Positions 36,275-45,352 of a DNA stretch of 64,000 nucleotides are shown piece by piece. The notes beneath the pieces were generated by a model. It was not told the origin of the DNA and did not search any database. It saw only the letters and a program-made list of their open reading frames with translations. The stretch covers positions 434,001 to 498,000 of the forward strand of contig NZ_LGHT01000025.1 in assembly GCF_001202035.1 (NCBI RefSeq), written 5' to 3'. Position 1 is the first letter of the stretch; each line of letters begins with the position of its first letter. The translations under genes were made by a program, and so were the position numbers. The stretch is from Pseudorhodobacter wandonensis. Lineage in GTDB: Bacteria > Pseudomonadota > Alphaproteobacteria > Rhodobacterales > Rhodobacteraceae.

Positions 36275-37587
36275 GCCCCCATCAAATTGATATGAATAGC
36301 CTCTGCTGCGTCGCGCCCTTCGGCCACGGCGGTCACGGTCAAATCCTCACCGCCTTGCGCGCAATCGCCTCCGGCCCAAACACGCGCCAATGGTTGCACA
36401 TCCAGCTTTGGCCCCGCCATACCCTCGGGCGCAACCAGCGTTTGCCCGATCGCCTTAAACACCTGATCGGCCGCCAGCGTGAACGTATCATCCAACAGCT
36501 TCAGCCCCTCCGGACCATCCTGCGTATAGGCAAACTCGACAGCCGAGACCTTGCCACCTTTGCCGATCACCTCAACCGGTGCGGCGTTGCAAATGATCCG
36601 CACGCCCACCTGTTGCGCATGGTCTTGCTCATGCACGCTCGCGCTCATCTTTTCCTGGCCACGCCGGTACACGATTGTCACGTTTTGCGCGCCCAGCAGC
36701 CGCGACTGCACAGCCGCATCCACCGCCGTCATCCCGCCGCCAATCACCACCACGTCGCGGCCAATCGCCAGCTTTGCCTTATCCGGCTGCTGGCGCAACT
36801 CGGCAATGAAATCAACAGCATCACGCACACCGGCGATATCTTCTCCGGCCGCCCGCAGCGCGTTCACGCCACCCAGACCAATGCCCAAAAACACCGCATC
36901 ATACTCGGCCCGCAAACCGTCCAGCGTCACATCGCGGCCCAGCTCAACGCCTGTCTGCACTGTAATCCCGCCGATTTTCAGCAGCCACTCAACCTCGGCC
37001 TGCGCAAAATCATGCGGTGCTTTATAGCTTGCAATACCGTATTCATTCAGCCCCCCCGGCTTTTCGCGCCGGTCCATCATCACCACATCGTGGCCGTGCA
37101 AGGCCAAGCGATGCGCCGCCGCCAGACCCGCTGGCCCCGCACCAACCACCGCCACCCGCTTGCCTGTAGGGGCCGCACGCGTGAACGGATGCACCCCTGC
37201 CGCCATCACGCGGTCCGTCGCAAAGCGCTGCAAGCGGCCAATTTCTACCGGCTTGCCTTCGGCCACTTCGCGCACACAAACCTCTTCGCACAGCTGCTCG
37301 GTCGGGCATACCCGTGCACACATGCCGCCCAGAATGTTCTGATCCCAAATGGTTTTCGCAGCCGCTTCGGGGGTTCCCGTCGCGATCTGGCGAATGAACA
37401 AAGGAATGTCGATACTGGTCGGACAGGCCGTCATACAGGGCGCATCATGGCAAAAATAACAGCGATCGGCCGCCACATGCGCCTCATGCCCATCCAGAAC
37501 CGGCTCCAGATCATCAAAGTTATGGGCATAGGCTTCGGCGACAAGCCGACCTGAGACTATTCCGGGTGTCAGCGGGGTGTTGGACAA
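36265..37587 (-). CDS. preT: NAD-dependent dihydropyrimidine dehydrogenase, subunit PreT
   Basis: A 440-residue flavoprotein resembling the small subunit of glutamate synthase. N-terminal Fe-S motifs CYFCHDAPCMTACP and CARVCPTEQLCEEVC precede an FAD-binding fold (VAVVGAGPAGLAAAHRLAL) and an NAD-binding fold (VVIGGGMTAVDAA). It passes electrons from NADH to PreA. The start is set at a TTG with GGAGGG 7 nt upstream; a GTG at 37629 would add 14 residues but lacks a comparable site. Its stop lies inside a palindromic repeat, giving a C-terminus MGAVR. Confidence 0.94.
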   Translation of the reverse strand: MSNTPLTPGIVSGRLVAEAYAHNFDDLEPVLDGHEAHVAADRCYFCHDAPCMTACPTSIDIPLFIRQIATGTPEAAAKTIWDQNILGGMCARVCPTEQLCEEVCVREVAEGKPVEIGRLQRFATDRVMAAGVHPFTRAAPTGKRVAVVGAGPAGLAAAHRLALHGHDVVMMDRREKPGGLNEYGIASYKAPHDFAQAEVEWLLKIGGITVQTGVELGRDVTLDGLRAEYDAVFLGIGLGGVNALRAAGEDIAGVRDAVDFIAELRQQPDKAKLAIGRDVVVIGGGMTAVDAAVQSRLLGAQNVTIVYRRGQEKMSASVHEQDHAQQVGVRIICNAAPVEVIGKGGKVSAVEFAYTQDGPEGLKLLDDTFTLAADQVFKAIGQTLVAPEGMAGPKLDVQPLARVWAGGDCAQGGEDLTVTAVAEGRDAAEAIHINLMGAVR

Positions 37588-37640
37588 GATTTGGCCCTCC
37601 GATGGCTGTGATTTAAAAAATGCTGCCACAGGTCAATTAT

Positions 37641-37656
37641 TTTATCAAACGGTAAA
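37641..37656. promoter_or_regulatory. Possible RutR-family operator upstream of preT
   Basis: On the minus strand TTTACCGTTTGATAAA is an imperfect palindrome sharing 11 of 16 positions with the operator-like site at 31.45 kb. It lies 54-69 nt before the preT start, in the divergent preT / accB spacer. Confidence 0.35.
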
Positions 37657-37805
37657 TTTTGAAACTTCATTTTTTCTCAAACCCGCACAGCTGCAACTCG
37701 TGCTTTTCACCAATGCTTCCCTAGCGTATAAAGCCCGCACATCATGCGGGGCGGGCAAGTCAAAATTTGCCGAAAACACCCGAAAACCCGATATTCGAGG
37801 ACGGT

Positions 37806-38297
37806 ATGAGCAAACATTCGACTGACGCAGACGTAGCCTTCATCAAGGCACTGGCCGAGATTCTGAACACCAATGAATTGACCGAAATCTCGGTAAAACG
37901 CGATTATGCCGAGGATGACAGCCTTGATGTACGCGTTGTAAAACAGGCAACTGTCGTCACCATGGCACAGTCTGCAGCCCCGATGATGGCACCTGCCGCC
38001 ATGCCCGCCGCCGGCGCAGTTGCCGCCGCCGCTGCCGCGACCAACGAAGATCCAGCCCAACACCCCGGCGCGCTGACATCGCCTATGGTTGGCACGGCCT
38101 ATCTGGCCGCCGAACCGGGCGCAAAGCCGTTCGTCGCAGTTGGTGACAAAGTTGCCGAAGGCGACACTGTGCTTATTATTGAGGCAATGAAAACCATGAA
38201 CCACATCCACGCCACGCGCGCGGGTACGGTGAAACGAATCCTGTTCGAAGATGGCAGCCCGGTCGAATATGGCGCCCCCTTGATGATCATCGAATAA
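37806..38297 (+). CDS. accB: Acetyl-CoA carboxylase biotin carboxyl carrier protein
   Basis: A 163-residue carrier for the biotin prosthetic group of acetyl-CoA carboxylase, the first step of fatty acid synthesis. An Ala/Pro-rich linker (about 55-85) leads to the biotinyl domain, with biotinylated Lys129 in EAMKTM. The start at 37806 has GAGGA just upstream. A small GC hairpin (CCCGCA / TGCGGG, 37734-37750) lies in the leader. accC follows after 10 nt. Confidence 0.95.
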   Translation: MSKHSTDADVAFIKALAEILNTNELTEISVKRDYAEDDSLDVRVVKQATVVTMAQSAAPMMAPAAMPAAGAVAAAAAATNEDPAQHPGALTSPMVGTAYLAAEPGAKPFVAVGDKVAEGDTVLIIEAMKTMNHIHATRAGTVKRILFEDGSPVEYGAPLMIIE

Positions 38298-38307
38298 GGG
38301 GCACACC

Positions 38308-39660
38308 ATGTTTGACAAGATCCTGATCGCCAACCGAGGGGAAATTGCCCTTCGCGTCATCCGCGCCTGCCGCGAAATGGGGATCGCCTCTGTCGCCGTG
38401 CATTCCACCGCCGATAGTGACGCCATGCATGTGCGCATGGCCGACGAGTCGATCTGCATCGGCCCGGCCTCTTCGACCGACAGCTATCTGAACAAAGCCG
38501 CGATCATCTCGGCTTGTGAGATTACGGGCGCGCAAGCGGTCCACCCCGGCTATGGCTTTCTGTCGGAAAACGAATCCTTTGCGCAGGCGCTCGAAGATCA
38601 CGACATCACCTTTATCGGCCCCTCGGCGGAACATATCCGCATCATGGGCGATAAAATTACCGCCAAAGAAACCGCCAAGGCTTTGGGCATTCCCGTTGTT
38701 CCGGGTTCGGAAGGCGGCGTTGCCAGCTATGAAGATGCGATTGGTGTGGCCGAAGGTATCGGCTTTCCGGTTATCATCAAGGCGACTGCCGGCGGCGGCG
38801 GGCGCGGTATGAAAGTGGCCAAAAACGCCAAGGAACTTGAAGTCGCCTTCCGCACCGCGCGCAGCGAGTCTAAAGCCGCCTTTGGCAATGACGAAGTTTA
38901 TATCGAAAAATACCTGCAAAAGCCGCGCCACATCGAAATTCAGGTGTTCGGCGATGGCAAAGGCAATGCGGTGCATTTGGGCGAGCGTGACTGCTCGTTG
39001 CAGCGCCGTCACCAAAAGGTGTTTGAAGAGGCCCCCGGCCCCGCGATCACCACCGAACTGCGTGCCAAAATCGGCAAGATCTGCGCTGAAGCCGTTGCCA
39101 AAATTAACTATATCGGCGCAGGCACGGTCGAATTTCTGTATGAGGATGGCGAGTTTTTCTTTATCGAGATGAACACGCGTTTGCAGGTTGAACACCCGGT
39201 GACCGAGGCCATCTTTGGCGTCGATCTGGTGCGCGAACAAATCCGCGTTGCCGCCGGTTTGGGCATGTCATTCACCCAAGACGATCTGGAAATCAACGGC
39301 CACGCCATTGAGGTGCGGATCAACGCCGAAAAGCTGCCGAATTTCGCACCTTGCCCCGGCAAAGTGCGCACATTCCACGCGCCGGGCGGTCTTGGCGTGC
39401 GGATGGATTCGGCGCTTTATGGCGGCTATTCTATCCCGCCCTATTACGACAGCCTTATCGGCAAGCTGATCGTCCACGGCCGTGACCGGCCCGAAGCTTT
39501 GGCCCGCCTGCGCCGCGCCTTGGGCGAGCTGATTATCGACGGGGTTGATACCACCGTGCCGCTGTTCCACGCGCTTTTGGCCGAACCAGATGTGCAAACC
39601 GGTGATTACAACATCCACTGGCTGGAAAAATGGCTCGATGCCCAGCTTGGCCAGCATTAA
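38308..39660 (+). CDS. accC: Acetyl-CoA carboxylase biotin carboxylase subunit
   Basis: A 450-residue ATP-grasp enzyme that carboxylates biotin on AccB. Visible features are the N-terminal [15 protein letters not shown], the glycine-rich ATP loop [25 protein letters not shown], and [16 protein letters not shown]. Length is standard. It forms an operon with accB and is closed by a hairpin terminator. Confidence 0.97.
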   Translation: MFDKILIANRGEIALRVIRACREMGIASVAVHSTADSDAMHVRMADESICIGPASSTDSYLNKAAIISACEITGAQAVHPGYGFLSENESFAQALEDHDITFIGPSAEHIRIMGDKITAKETAKALGIPVVPGSEGGVASYEDAIGVAEGIGFPVIIKATAGGGGRGMKVAKNAKELEVAFRTARSESKAAFGNDEVYIEKYLQKPRHIEIQVFGDGKGNAVHLGERDCSLQRRHQKVFEEAPGPAITTELRAKIGKICAEAVAKINYIGAGTVEFLYEDGEFFFIEMNTRLQVEHPVTEAIFGVDLVREQIRVAAGLGMSFTQDDLEINGHAIEVRINAEKLPNFAPCPGKVRTFHAPGGLGVRMDSALYGGYSIPPYYDSLIGKLIVHGRDRPEALARLRRALGELIIDGVDTTVPLFHALLAEPDVQTGDYNIHWLEKWLDAQLGQH

Positions 39661-39666
39661 CGCATT

Positions 39667-39692
39667 GGGGGGCCGAAACGCCCCCCTTTTTC
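39667..39692 (+). terminator. Terminator of accBC
   Basis: GGGGGG-CCGAAACG-CCCCCC followed by TTTTT, starting 6 nt after the accC stop and ending just before the aat ATG. Confidence 0.85.
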
Positions 39693-39693
39693 C

Positions 39694-40335
39694 ATGACAG
39701 CCCCCGTAACCCCCCAGCTTTTGCTTTCCGCCTATGCCGCCGGTGTGTTTCCGATGGCCGAAAGCAGCACATCCACGGAAATGCACTGGGTAGACCCAAG
39801 CCGCCGCGGCATATTCGAGCTGGAAAATTTCCATATTTCACGCAGCCTTTCGCAAAGCATCGCGCGCTGCAAATACCGCATTCGCGTGAACCATGACTTT
39901 GCCGCCACTGTTGCCGCCTGCGCCGACCGTCAAGAAACCTGGATCAACGACGAGATTTTTACGCTATACCAAGCGCTGCACACCGCAGGCTTTGCCCATA
40001 GCCTAGAGGTTTGGGATGGGCCCGATCTGGTCGGCGGCGTGTATGGCGTCACGCTCGGCGGCGCGTTTTTTGGCGAGAGCATGTTTTCGCGCCGCACCGA
40101 TGCCTCAAAAATCGCACTGGCTTGGTTGGTGCATCGCTTGCGGGCGGGTGGGTTTTCGTTATTTGACACCCAATTCATCACGCCACATCTGGCCTCACTC
40201 GGCGCGATCGAGATTTCCCGGAATGACTATCACAGGCGGCTGCACGCAGCGTTGCAGCAATCGGCAAGCTTTACGCCCCCAGATTACGCGCCGACGCCTC
40301 AGTTGGTCAGACAGCGCAAAATCCACACATCATAA
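39694..40335 (+). CDS. aat: Leucyl/phenylalanyl-tRNA-protein transferase
   Basis: A 213-residue enzyme that adds Leu or Phe to N-terminal Lys/Arg of proteins, marking them for ClpS/ClpAP. Family motifs are GVFPMAESS, WVDPSRRGIFELENFHISRSL, GGVYGVTLGGAFFGESMFSR and DTQFITPHLASLGA. The ATG lies immediately behind the accBC terminator with no obvious ribosome site, so its expression may depend on read-through. Its 3' end overlaps the convergent DUF2155 gene by 37 nt. Confidence 0.95.
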   Translation: MTAPVTPQLLLSAYAAGVFPMAESSTSTEMHWVDPSRRGIFELENFHISRSLSQSIARCKYRIRVNHDFAATVAACADRQETWINDEIFTLYQALHTAGFAHSLEVWDGPDLVGGVYGVTLGGAFFGESMFSRRTDASKIALAWLVHRLRAGGFSLFDTQFITPHLASLGAIEISRNDYHRRLHAALQQSASFTPPDYAPTPQLVRQRKIHTS

Positions 40336-40658
40336 CGCGGATGGTCCATCGCAGAAAGCGCAGGGCTGCTGGCGATCATCCACCCGACGAAAGCGGGCTT
40401 GTCCATCAGCGAATCCAAAATCGTCAAATGCGCATAGGCCTCGGTCGGGCTGTCCTCTGACGGATAGCGGCACTCGTCCAGTTGAATTGACAACCGCCCG
40501 TTGCGCGCCGATTGCCCCCGCCCCAGCTCAATATCGCCAGTCTCGCCCGAGACTTTATCCAGCCACCGCACCACACCGCCCGGCGCACTGACAGCCGTTT
40601 GCGATTGGGCCGCTGTCGCGCAAAGCGCGGCCAGTAAAACTGCGGTAACCCTAATCAT
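40299..40658 (-). CDS. DUF2155 secreted protein
   Basis: A 119-residue protein with a signal peptide (ALCATAAQSQ, about 1-20). The domain reads VVRWLDKVSGETGDIELGRGQSARNGRLSIQLDECRYP, with two conserved cysteines (the second in WILRCLTN), and AFVGWMIASSPALSAMDHPRYDVWIL. This is the DUF2155 family, common in Alphaproteobacteria beside aat, accBC and the NDUFA12 gene; function unknown. Confidence 0.88.
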   Translation of the reverse strand: MIRVTAVLLAALCATAAQSQTAVSAPGGVVRWLDKVSGETGDIELGRGQSARNGRLSIQLDECRYPSEDSPTEAYAHLTILDSLMDKPAFVGWMIASSPALSAMDHPRYDVWILRCLTN

Positions 40659-40679
40659 GTTTCTCTTTCCGCAGCCCGA

Positions 40680-41054
40680 TTATTCCGGCTGCCACGCGTC
40701 ATAATCGCTGCGTGCCGCAGGCACTGGCCGACGAATAGAGCCGCTTGGCGCATAGGCCGCGTCGGTCCCCGTCAGGTTTTCCAGATGCGGCTTTTCCCAG
40801 GCTTTATGCACCAAAGGCTTATCGCTCGGTGTCTCATTCCAGGTGAAATGCAGCCAGCCGTGCCAATCCGGGCTTACCCGTGTGGCCTCCATCTCGCCGT
40901 TGTAAATCACCCAGCGGCGTTTACCATCGGTGGTTTTGTAATAGATATTCCCCTGCGCATCTTCCCCCACTTTCACGCCTTTGCGCCAAGTGAAAATCTG
41001 GGTGCTGATGGTTTGGCTGTTCCACCAAGTCAGCAGGCGTTTAAGGAAATACAT
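40680..41054 (-). CDS. NADH:ubiquinone oxidoreductase accessory subunit NDUFA12 family
   Basis: A 124-residue soluble protein resembling the mitochondrial B17.2 subunit. [27 protein letters not shown] is the family start, followed by [33 protein letters not shown] and a C-terminal YDAWQPE. In alphaproteobacteria it is a supernumerary subunit of complex I encoded away from the nuo operon. The start at 41054 ([11 protein letters not shown]) is preferred over one eight codons earlier. Confidence 0.92.
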   Translation of the reverse strand: MYFLKRLLTWWNSQTISTQIFTWRKGVKVGEDAQGNIYYKTTDGKRRWVIYNGEMEATRVSPDWHGWLHFTWNETPSDKPLVHKAWEKPHLENLTGTDAAYAPSGSIRRPVPAARSDYDAWQPE

Positions 41055-41129
41055 CACGGGTCTCCGGCTTCGTTTCACTGTGCTATATGGCGTAAGGCGC
41101 GGCCAAGGTCCAGCCTCATCCGCAGCCCT

Positions 41130-41160
41130 AAAAAAGGGCAGGCCCCGAAAGGCCCGCCCC
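41130..41160 (-). terminator. Terminator of clpX
   Basis: On the minus strand GGGCGGGCC-TTTCGG-GGCCTGCCC is followed by TTTTTT. It starts 7 nt after the clpX stop. Confidence 0.85.
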
Positions 41161-41166
41161 TATTGC

Positions 41167-42432
41167 TTAGCCCGCGCTTGCAGGTTCTTTTTTCTTGCGA
41201 TCGGTATGCACCAGCAGCGGTTTCGCACCCGAATTCACCGCCTCTTCGTTGACAACAACCTCTTGCACGTCACTCAGACCCGGCAGTTCGAACATGGTAT
41301 CCAGCAAGATATCCTCCATGATCGACCGCAAGCCCCGCGCGCCGGTTTTCCGCTTGATTGCGCGTTTCGCAATCGCGGTCAGCGCATCGGCGGTAAAGGT
41401 CAGCTGCGTGCCTTCAATATCAAACAAACGTTGATACTGCTTAACCAGCGCATTCTTTGGCTGGGTCAAAATCGTGATCAGCGCGGCCTCATCCAGATCG
41501 GTCAGGGTCGCCAAAACGGGCAAACGGCCCACAAATTCAGGGATAAGCCCGAATTTCAACAGATCTTCCGGCTCCAGCTCTTGGAACATCTCGCCCACGC
41601 CACGTGCATCCGGGTCTTTGACCTCGGCGCCAAAACCGATGCCCGAGCCCTTGTTGCGCTGCGCGATGATCTTTTCCAAACCGGCAAACGCGCCACCACA
41701 GATGAACAGAATGTTCGTCGTATCCACTTGCAGGAATTCCTGCTGCGGATGCTTGCGCCCACCCTGCGGCGGCACGGATGCAACCGTACCTTCCATGATC
41801 TTCAGCAGCGCCTGCTGCACGCCCTCGCCCGAGACATCCCGCGTAATCGACGGGTTGTCAGACTTGCGCGTAATCTTATCCACTTCGTCGATGTAAACGA
41901 TGCCACGCTGCGCGCGCTCGACGTTATATTCCGACGCTTGCAGCAGCTTCAGGATGATGTTTTCCACATCCTCGCCAACATAGCCTGCTTCGGTCAAAGT
42001 TGTTGCATCGGCCATTGTAAACGGCACATCCAAAATCCGTGCCAGCGTTTGCGCCAGCAAGGTTTTGCCGCAACCCGTTGGGCCAATCAGCAAGATGTTG
42101 GATTTCGCCAGTTCAATATCCGACTTGGACGAATGGTTCAGACGTTTATAGTGGTTATGCACCGCCACCGCCAAAACGCGTTTCGCATGCTCTTGCCCGA
42201 TGACATAATCATCCAGCACCTTGGCAATATCGCGCGGCGTTGGCACGCCCTCGGTTGTTTTCAATCCGCTAGTTTTGGTTTCCTCGCGGATAATATCCAT
42301 GCACAGTTCAACGCATTCATCACAAATGAACACCGTCGGCCCTGCAATAAGCTTACGCACCTCATGCTGGCTTTTGCCACAAAATGAGCAATAGAGGGTG
42401 TTTTTGCTGTCGCTGCTCGAATTCGTCGCCAT
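41167..42432 (-). CDS. clpX: ATP-dependent Clp protease unfoldase ClpX
   Basis: A 421-residue AAA+ unfoldase. The zinc-binding domain has Cys15, Cys18, Cys37 and Cys40; it dimerises and binds adaptors such as SspB. Walker A GPTGCGKT is at 117-124; Walker B reads [10 protein letters not shown]; the pore loop GYVGEDVE and the ClpP-docking loop IGFG (in [10 protein letters not shown]) are intact. It unfolds ssrA-tagged proteins. clpP is 116 nt upstream, with a weak hairpin between; ssrA and sspB lie within 9 kb. Confidence 0.97.
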   Translation of the reverse strand: MATNSSSDSKNTLYCSFCGKSQHEVRKLIAGPTVFICDECVELCMDIIREETKTSGLKTTEGVPTPRDIAKVLDDYVIGQEHAKRVLAVAVHNHYKRLNHSSKSDIELAKSNILLIGPTGCGKTLLAQTLARILDVPFTMADATTLTEAGYVGEDVENIILKLLQASEYNVERAQRGIVYIDEVDKITRKSDNPSITRDVSGEGVQQALLKIMEGTVASVPPQGGRKHPQQEFLQVDTTNILFICGGAFAGLEKIIAQRNKGSGIGFGAEVKDPDARGVGEMFQELEPEDLLKFGLIPEFVGRLPVLATLTDLDEAALITILTQPKNALVKQYQRLFDIEGTQLTFTADALTAIAKRAIKRKTGARGLRSIMEDILLDTMFELPGLSDVQEVVVNEEAVNSGAKPLLVHTDRKKKEPASAG

Positions 42433-42512
42433 CCTGATCCTCTGCCCTGCGTCGCTTAATATCTGCTGGGGCCAAGTCTAGGCCAAGCCCCACGCCTTCA
42501 CAATGTCAAATC

Positions 42513-42540
42513 GCCCCCAAATGTGATCACCTTTGGGGGC
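42513..42540 (-). terminator. Hairpin between clpP and clpX
   Basis: GCCCCCAAA / TTTGGGGGC with a 10-nt loop containing GTGATCAC. The following T tract on the minus strand is poor, so it may be a partial terminator or processing site rather than a full stop. Confidence 0.55.
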
Positions 42541-42547
42541 ATTGGCC

Positions 42548-43180
42548 TTACTTCGCTTCTGGCTCGGCTTTGCCACGGTTTTCCAGAATGTCGTCGATCA
42601 GGCCCCATTCTTTCGCATCTTCGGCCGACATAAAGTTGTCGCGTTCCAGCGCGGCCTCAACCGTCGCCAGGTCTTGGCCCGTATGGCGCACATAAATTTC
42701 ATTCAACCGGCGCTTCAGTTTTTCGGTTTCGCGCGCGTGGATCATGATGTCGGTCGCCTGCCCCTGATACCCGCCAGATGGCTGGTGCACCATGACACGG
42801 GAATTGGGCAACGAAAACCGCATACCCTTTTCGCCGGCTGTCAGCAAAAGGCTGCCCATTGATGCCGCCTGCCCGATAACCAGCGTCGAAACCTTGGGCT
42901 TGATGTATTGCATCGTGTCATAAATCGACAAACCTGCCGTCACAACGCCGCCTGGGCTGTTGATATACATCGAGATTTCTTTCGACGGATTCTCAGCCTC
43001 AAGGAACAAAAGCTGGGCGCAGATCAGGCTCGACATACCGTCATGCACAGGGCCCGACAAAAAGATGATCCGTTCCTTAAGCATCCGGCTAAAGATGTCA
43101 TAGGCGCGTTCACCGCGGCTGGTCTGTTCCACAACCATAGGAACGAGGGTGTTCATGTAGTGATCAATCGGATCTTGCAT
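42548..43180 (-). CDS. clpP: ATP-dependent Clp protease proteolytic subunit ClpP
   Basis: A 210-residue serine protease forming the tetradecameric chamber used by ClpX and ClpA. The catalytic triad is Ser107 ([11 protein letters not shown]), His132 (MVHQPSGG) and Asp181 (ERDNFMS). The N-terminal [15 protein letters not shown] handle region is intact. It is upstream of clpX on the same strand and divergent from a CAP-domain gene. Confidence 0.97.
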   Translation of the reverse strand: MQDPIDHYMNTLVPMVVEQTSRGERAYDIFSRMLKERIIFLSGPVHDGMSSLICAQLLFLEAENPSKEISMYINSPGGVVTAGLSIYDTMQYIKPKVSTLVIGQAASMGSLLLTAGEKGMRFSLPNSRVMVHQPSGGYQGQATDIMIHARETEKLKRRLNEIYVRHTGQDLATVEAALERDNFMSAEDAKEWGLIDDILENRGKAEPEAK

Positions 43181-43504
43181 CTGCGCCTGCCTGTTTATCT
43201 AAAGTAACGTTTGTCCCAAAGGATTGCATAAGTCTTAGTAGTGCGTGCCGCCCCCTGCAAGGGCATCAGGAAAAATCCCAAAGCCAAAGCAACACGTCAA
43301 AACAACCGCCCCGGAAACCCTGCCCAACCCTGTCATGCCAAAACACCGTTAGCAAATGCTTAAGCGACAAGATCAAAGGCACACCTTCCGCCTGTTTCCC
43401 AAGGCATCAGCGGCACACCGCCTGTCGCGGCAATTTCGCGTTGCCCCTACGCTTTGTCACCCTAAAATACAGGTGCAAAACACAGCCGCCAAATTGGAAA
43501 CCGC
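43181..43504. other. Divergent clpP / CAP-protein spacer without a gene
   Basis: A 324-nt stretch with no convincing coding frame, tRNA or repeat. It presumably holds the promoters of both flanking genes; only a tentative clpP promoter could be picked out. Confidence 0.6.
43232..43260 (-). promoter_or_regulatory. Tentative clpP promoter
   Basis: On the minus strand TTGCAG, a 17-nt spacer and TAAGAC, ending 51 nt before the clpP ATG. The -10 element is a poor match. Confidence 0.25.
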
Positions 43505-43972
43505 TTGAATTTACGACACGCGCTTTGCATTTCCTTGTGCCTCGCGATGGCACCCCCTGCCATGGCCAAATGCGTTTTGCCTGCAGATGCCGCAGCGCAA
43601 ATCCGCGAAACACGTGGCCAGATCAACGCCTATCGCACACAGGCAGGTCTGCCCGCCCTGCGCCAAAATACCAAACTGGCCGCCGCAGCTGCAAGCCACG
43701 CCTGCGACATGGCCGACAGGGGCAAAATCTCGCATTCAGGCAGCAACGGCTCGGATTTTGCGCAGCGCATCAAGACGAGGGGCTATAACTTCAGCGCCGC
43801 AAACGAAAATGTCGGCATGTTCGGAACGGGCAAAGCGGCACAATGGTGGTACAATTCACCCGGCCACCGCGCGAATATGCTGTCACCGAAAATCACAGAA
43901 ATAGGCTTGGGCATCGCGCTCGGCGCAGACAAACAGGTCTATTGGGTCATGGTCGGCGGCAGCCCGCGCTAA
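43505..43972 (+). CDS. Secreted CAP-domain (SCP-like) protein
   Basis: A 155-residue exported protein with a signal peptide ending APPAMA (about 21). The CAP fold is marked by INAYRTQAGLPALRQN, AAAAASHACDMADRGKISHSGSNGSDF, ANENVGMF and WWYNSPGHRANMLSP, with the His and Glu residues of the family cavity. The start is a TTG; the first ATG inside would destroy the signal peptide. Bacterial CAP proteins have no settled role. It ends six bases from the convergent kinase gene. Confidence 0.87.
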   Translation: MNLRHALCISLCLAMAPPAMAKCVLPADAAAQIRETRGQINAYRTQAGLPALRQNTKLAAAAASHACDMADRGKISHSGSNGSDFAQRIKTRGYNFSAANENVGMFGTGKAAQWWYNSPGHRANMLSPKITEIGLGIALGADKQVYWVMVGGSPR

Positions 43973-43978
43973 GGCACC

Positions 43979-45271
43979 CTAACAGGCGATTATGAACTCG
44001 GCTTTCAACCCGCCCAGATCCTCGCTTTTCGACAGAATTAGCCTGCCGCCATGACTGCGAGCAATATCTTGGGTGATCGCAAGGCCAAGCCCTACGCCGC
44101 CGCCTTTGTTCGGGTCTCGTGCCGCATCCAGCCGCGCAAAGGGCGTCAGGGCCTCGTCACGCTGGGGTTCCGGTATCCCGGGGCCGTTATCCTCGACAAT
44201 CACGCGCAAATTGCGCTCGGTTTGCACAAACCCGACCCGCACTTTACTGCCAAACCGCACCCCGTTGCCGATCAGGTTCTCTATCGCACGCATGACTGCC
44301 GCAGGCCGCAGCATAACCTCACCGCTGCCCGTTTGCGCCCCCGTTACAACCGGCATCCCTGCCCGCACAGCATTATCAACAATGCGCTTGATCAGCTCTT
44401 TCGGATTGGTCAGTTCCGCCTCTTCCATCGCATCGCCACGCGCAAAGGATAGAAACCCGTCGATCAGCCGCTGCATATCACCCACATCGCGCAGCAAGGC
44501 TTCGGTATCCTCATCCTCGGGCAGCATAGACAGGCCCAGCCGCATACGGGTCAATGGCGTGCGCAAATCATGGCTGATCCCCGACAGCATCATCGTGCGC
44601 TGCTCGATCTGCCGCTCGATCCGGGAACGCATGTCCAGAAACGCCTTGCCCGCCGCCCGCACCTCTAATGCGCCGCGCGGCCGGTAGCGCACCGTCTGCC
44701 CTTTGCCGAACGCCGTCGCCGCATCGGCCAGTTTGGTGATCGGGCGCAGCTGGTTGCGCAAAAACCCGTAGGCAATAAATGTCATCAAAACCGAGGTCAG
44801 AATCATCAAAACCAGCAGTTGGTGCGGGTTCGAGGCCGAAACCCGCACCCGATCAACCATCAACCACAAAGGCCCGTCCGCGGTATCAATCACCATTTCC
44901 ACCCGCTGCGGATCAGACAACAGTTCAACCTGTCGCACCCCCGGCACCAGTGTACGCAGCGTCAGAATCACCTCTTTGCCAGATAGATCAATCGCGCTGC
45001 GCACATCCCCTTGGCCGGTCTTTTTCGTCGGATATTCAATCCTAAAGCCCATGGCAGCGGCGAAATCATCGCGCAGGCTACCGTCTTGCGCCAACATATA
45101 CTGGATCTCTTGGGCCACGCCCTCGGTCATCTGCTGCGTCACCCGCTCGAAATGACGTTGGATAAACGCAACCGACACCACCAATTGGATCGTCACCACA
45201 GGCACGATCAAAATAAGTGCCGCCCGCCCGTAAAGGCCTCGTGGCATAAGGTATTTAAGCTTGCTAAACAT
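43979..45271 (-). CDS. EnvZ-like sensor histidine kinase
   Basis: A 430-residue inner-membrane kinase: TM1 (about 17-37), a periplasmic domain of about 115 residues, TM2 (about 152-170), HAMP (about 170-225), HisKA with His234 (SGISHDLRTPLTRMRLGLSML), and HATPase (N box NLIGNGVRFG, G boxes DNGPGIPE and GVGLGLAI). The H-box is closest to the EnvZ branch. No response regulator gene is adjacent, so the partner is elsewhere. It is divergent from the metallo-hydrolase gene. Confidence 0.9.
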   Translation of the reverse strand: MFSKLKYLMPRGLYGRAALILIVPVVTIQLVVSVAFIQRHFERVTQQMTEGVAQEIQYMLAQDGSLRDDFAAAMGFRIEYPTKKTGQGDVRSAIDLSGKEVILTLRTLVPGVRQVELLSDPQRVEMVIDTADGPLWLMVDRVRVSASNPHQLLVLMILTSVLMTFIAYGFLRNQLRPITKLADAATAFGKGQTVRYRPRGALEVRAAGKAFLDMRSRIERQIEQRTMMLSGISHDLRTPLTRMRLGLSMLPEDEDTEALLRDVGDMQRLIDGFLSFARGDAMEEAELTNPKELIKRIVDNAVRAGMPVVTGAQTGSGEVMLRPAAVMRAIENLIGNGVRFGSKVRVGFVQTERNLRVIVEDNGPGIPEPQRDEALTPFARLDAARDPNKGGGVGLGLAITQDIARSHGGRLILSKSEDLGGLKAEFIIAC

Positions 45272-45352
45272 AGCACCAACCTACCCCCGGCGCGGCCATT
45301 ACAAAAGCCCCCGCAATTGCAATACACCAATAGCGGCAAAGGATCGCGTTAA

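Noticed and set aside
36241-37554. 437-codon plus-strand frame opposite preT
   Set aside because: Antisense shadow of PreT; rich in His, Arg and Pro with no domain, whereas the minus strand has intact Fe-S and nucleotide-binding motifs.
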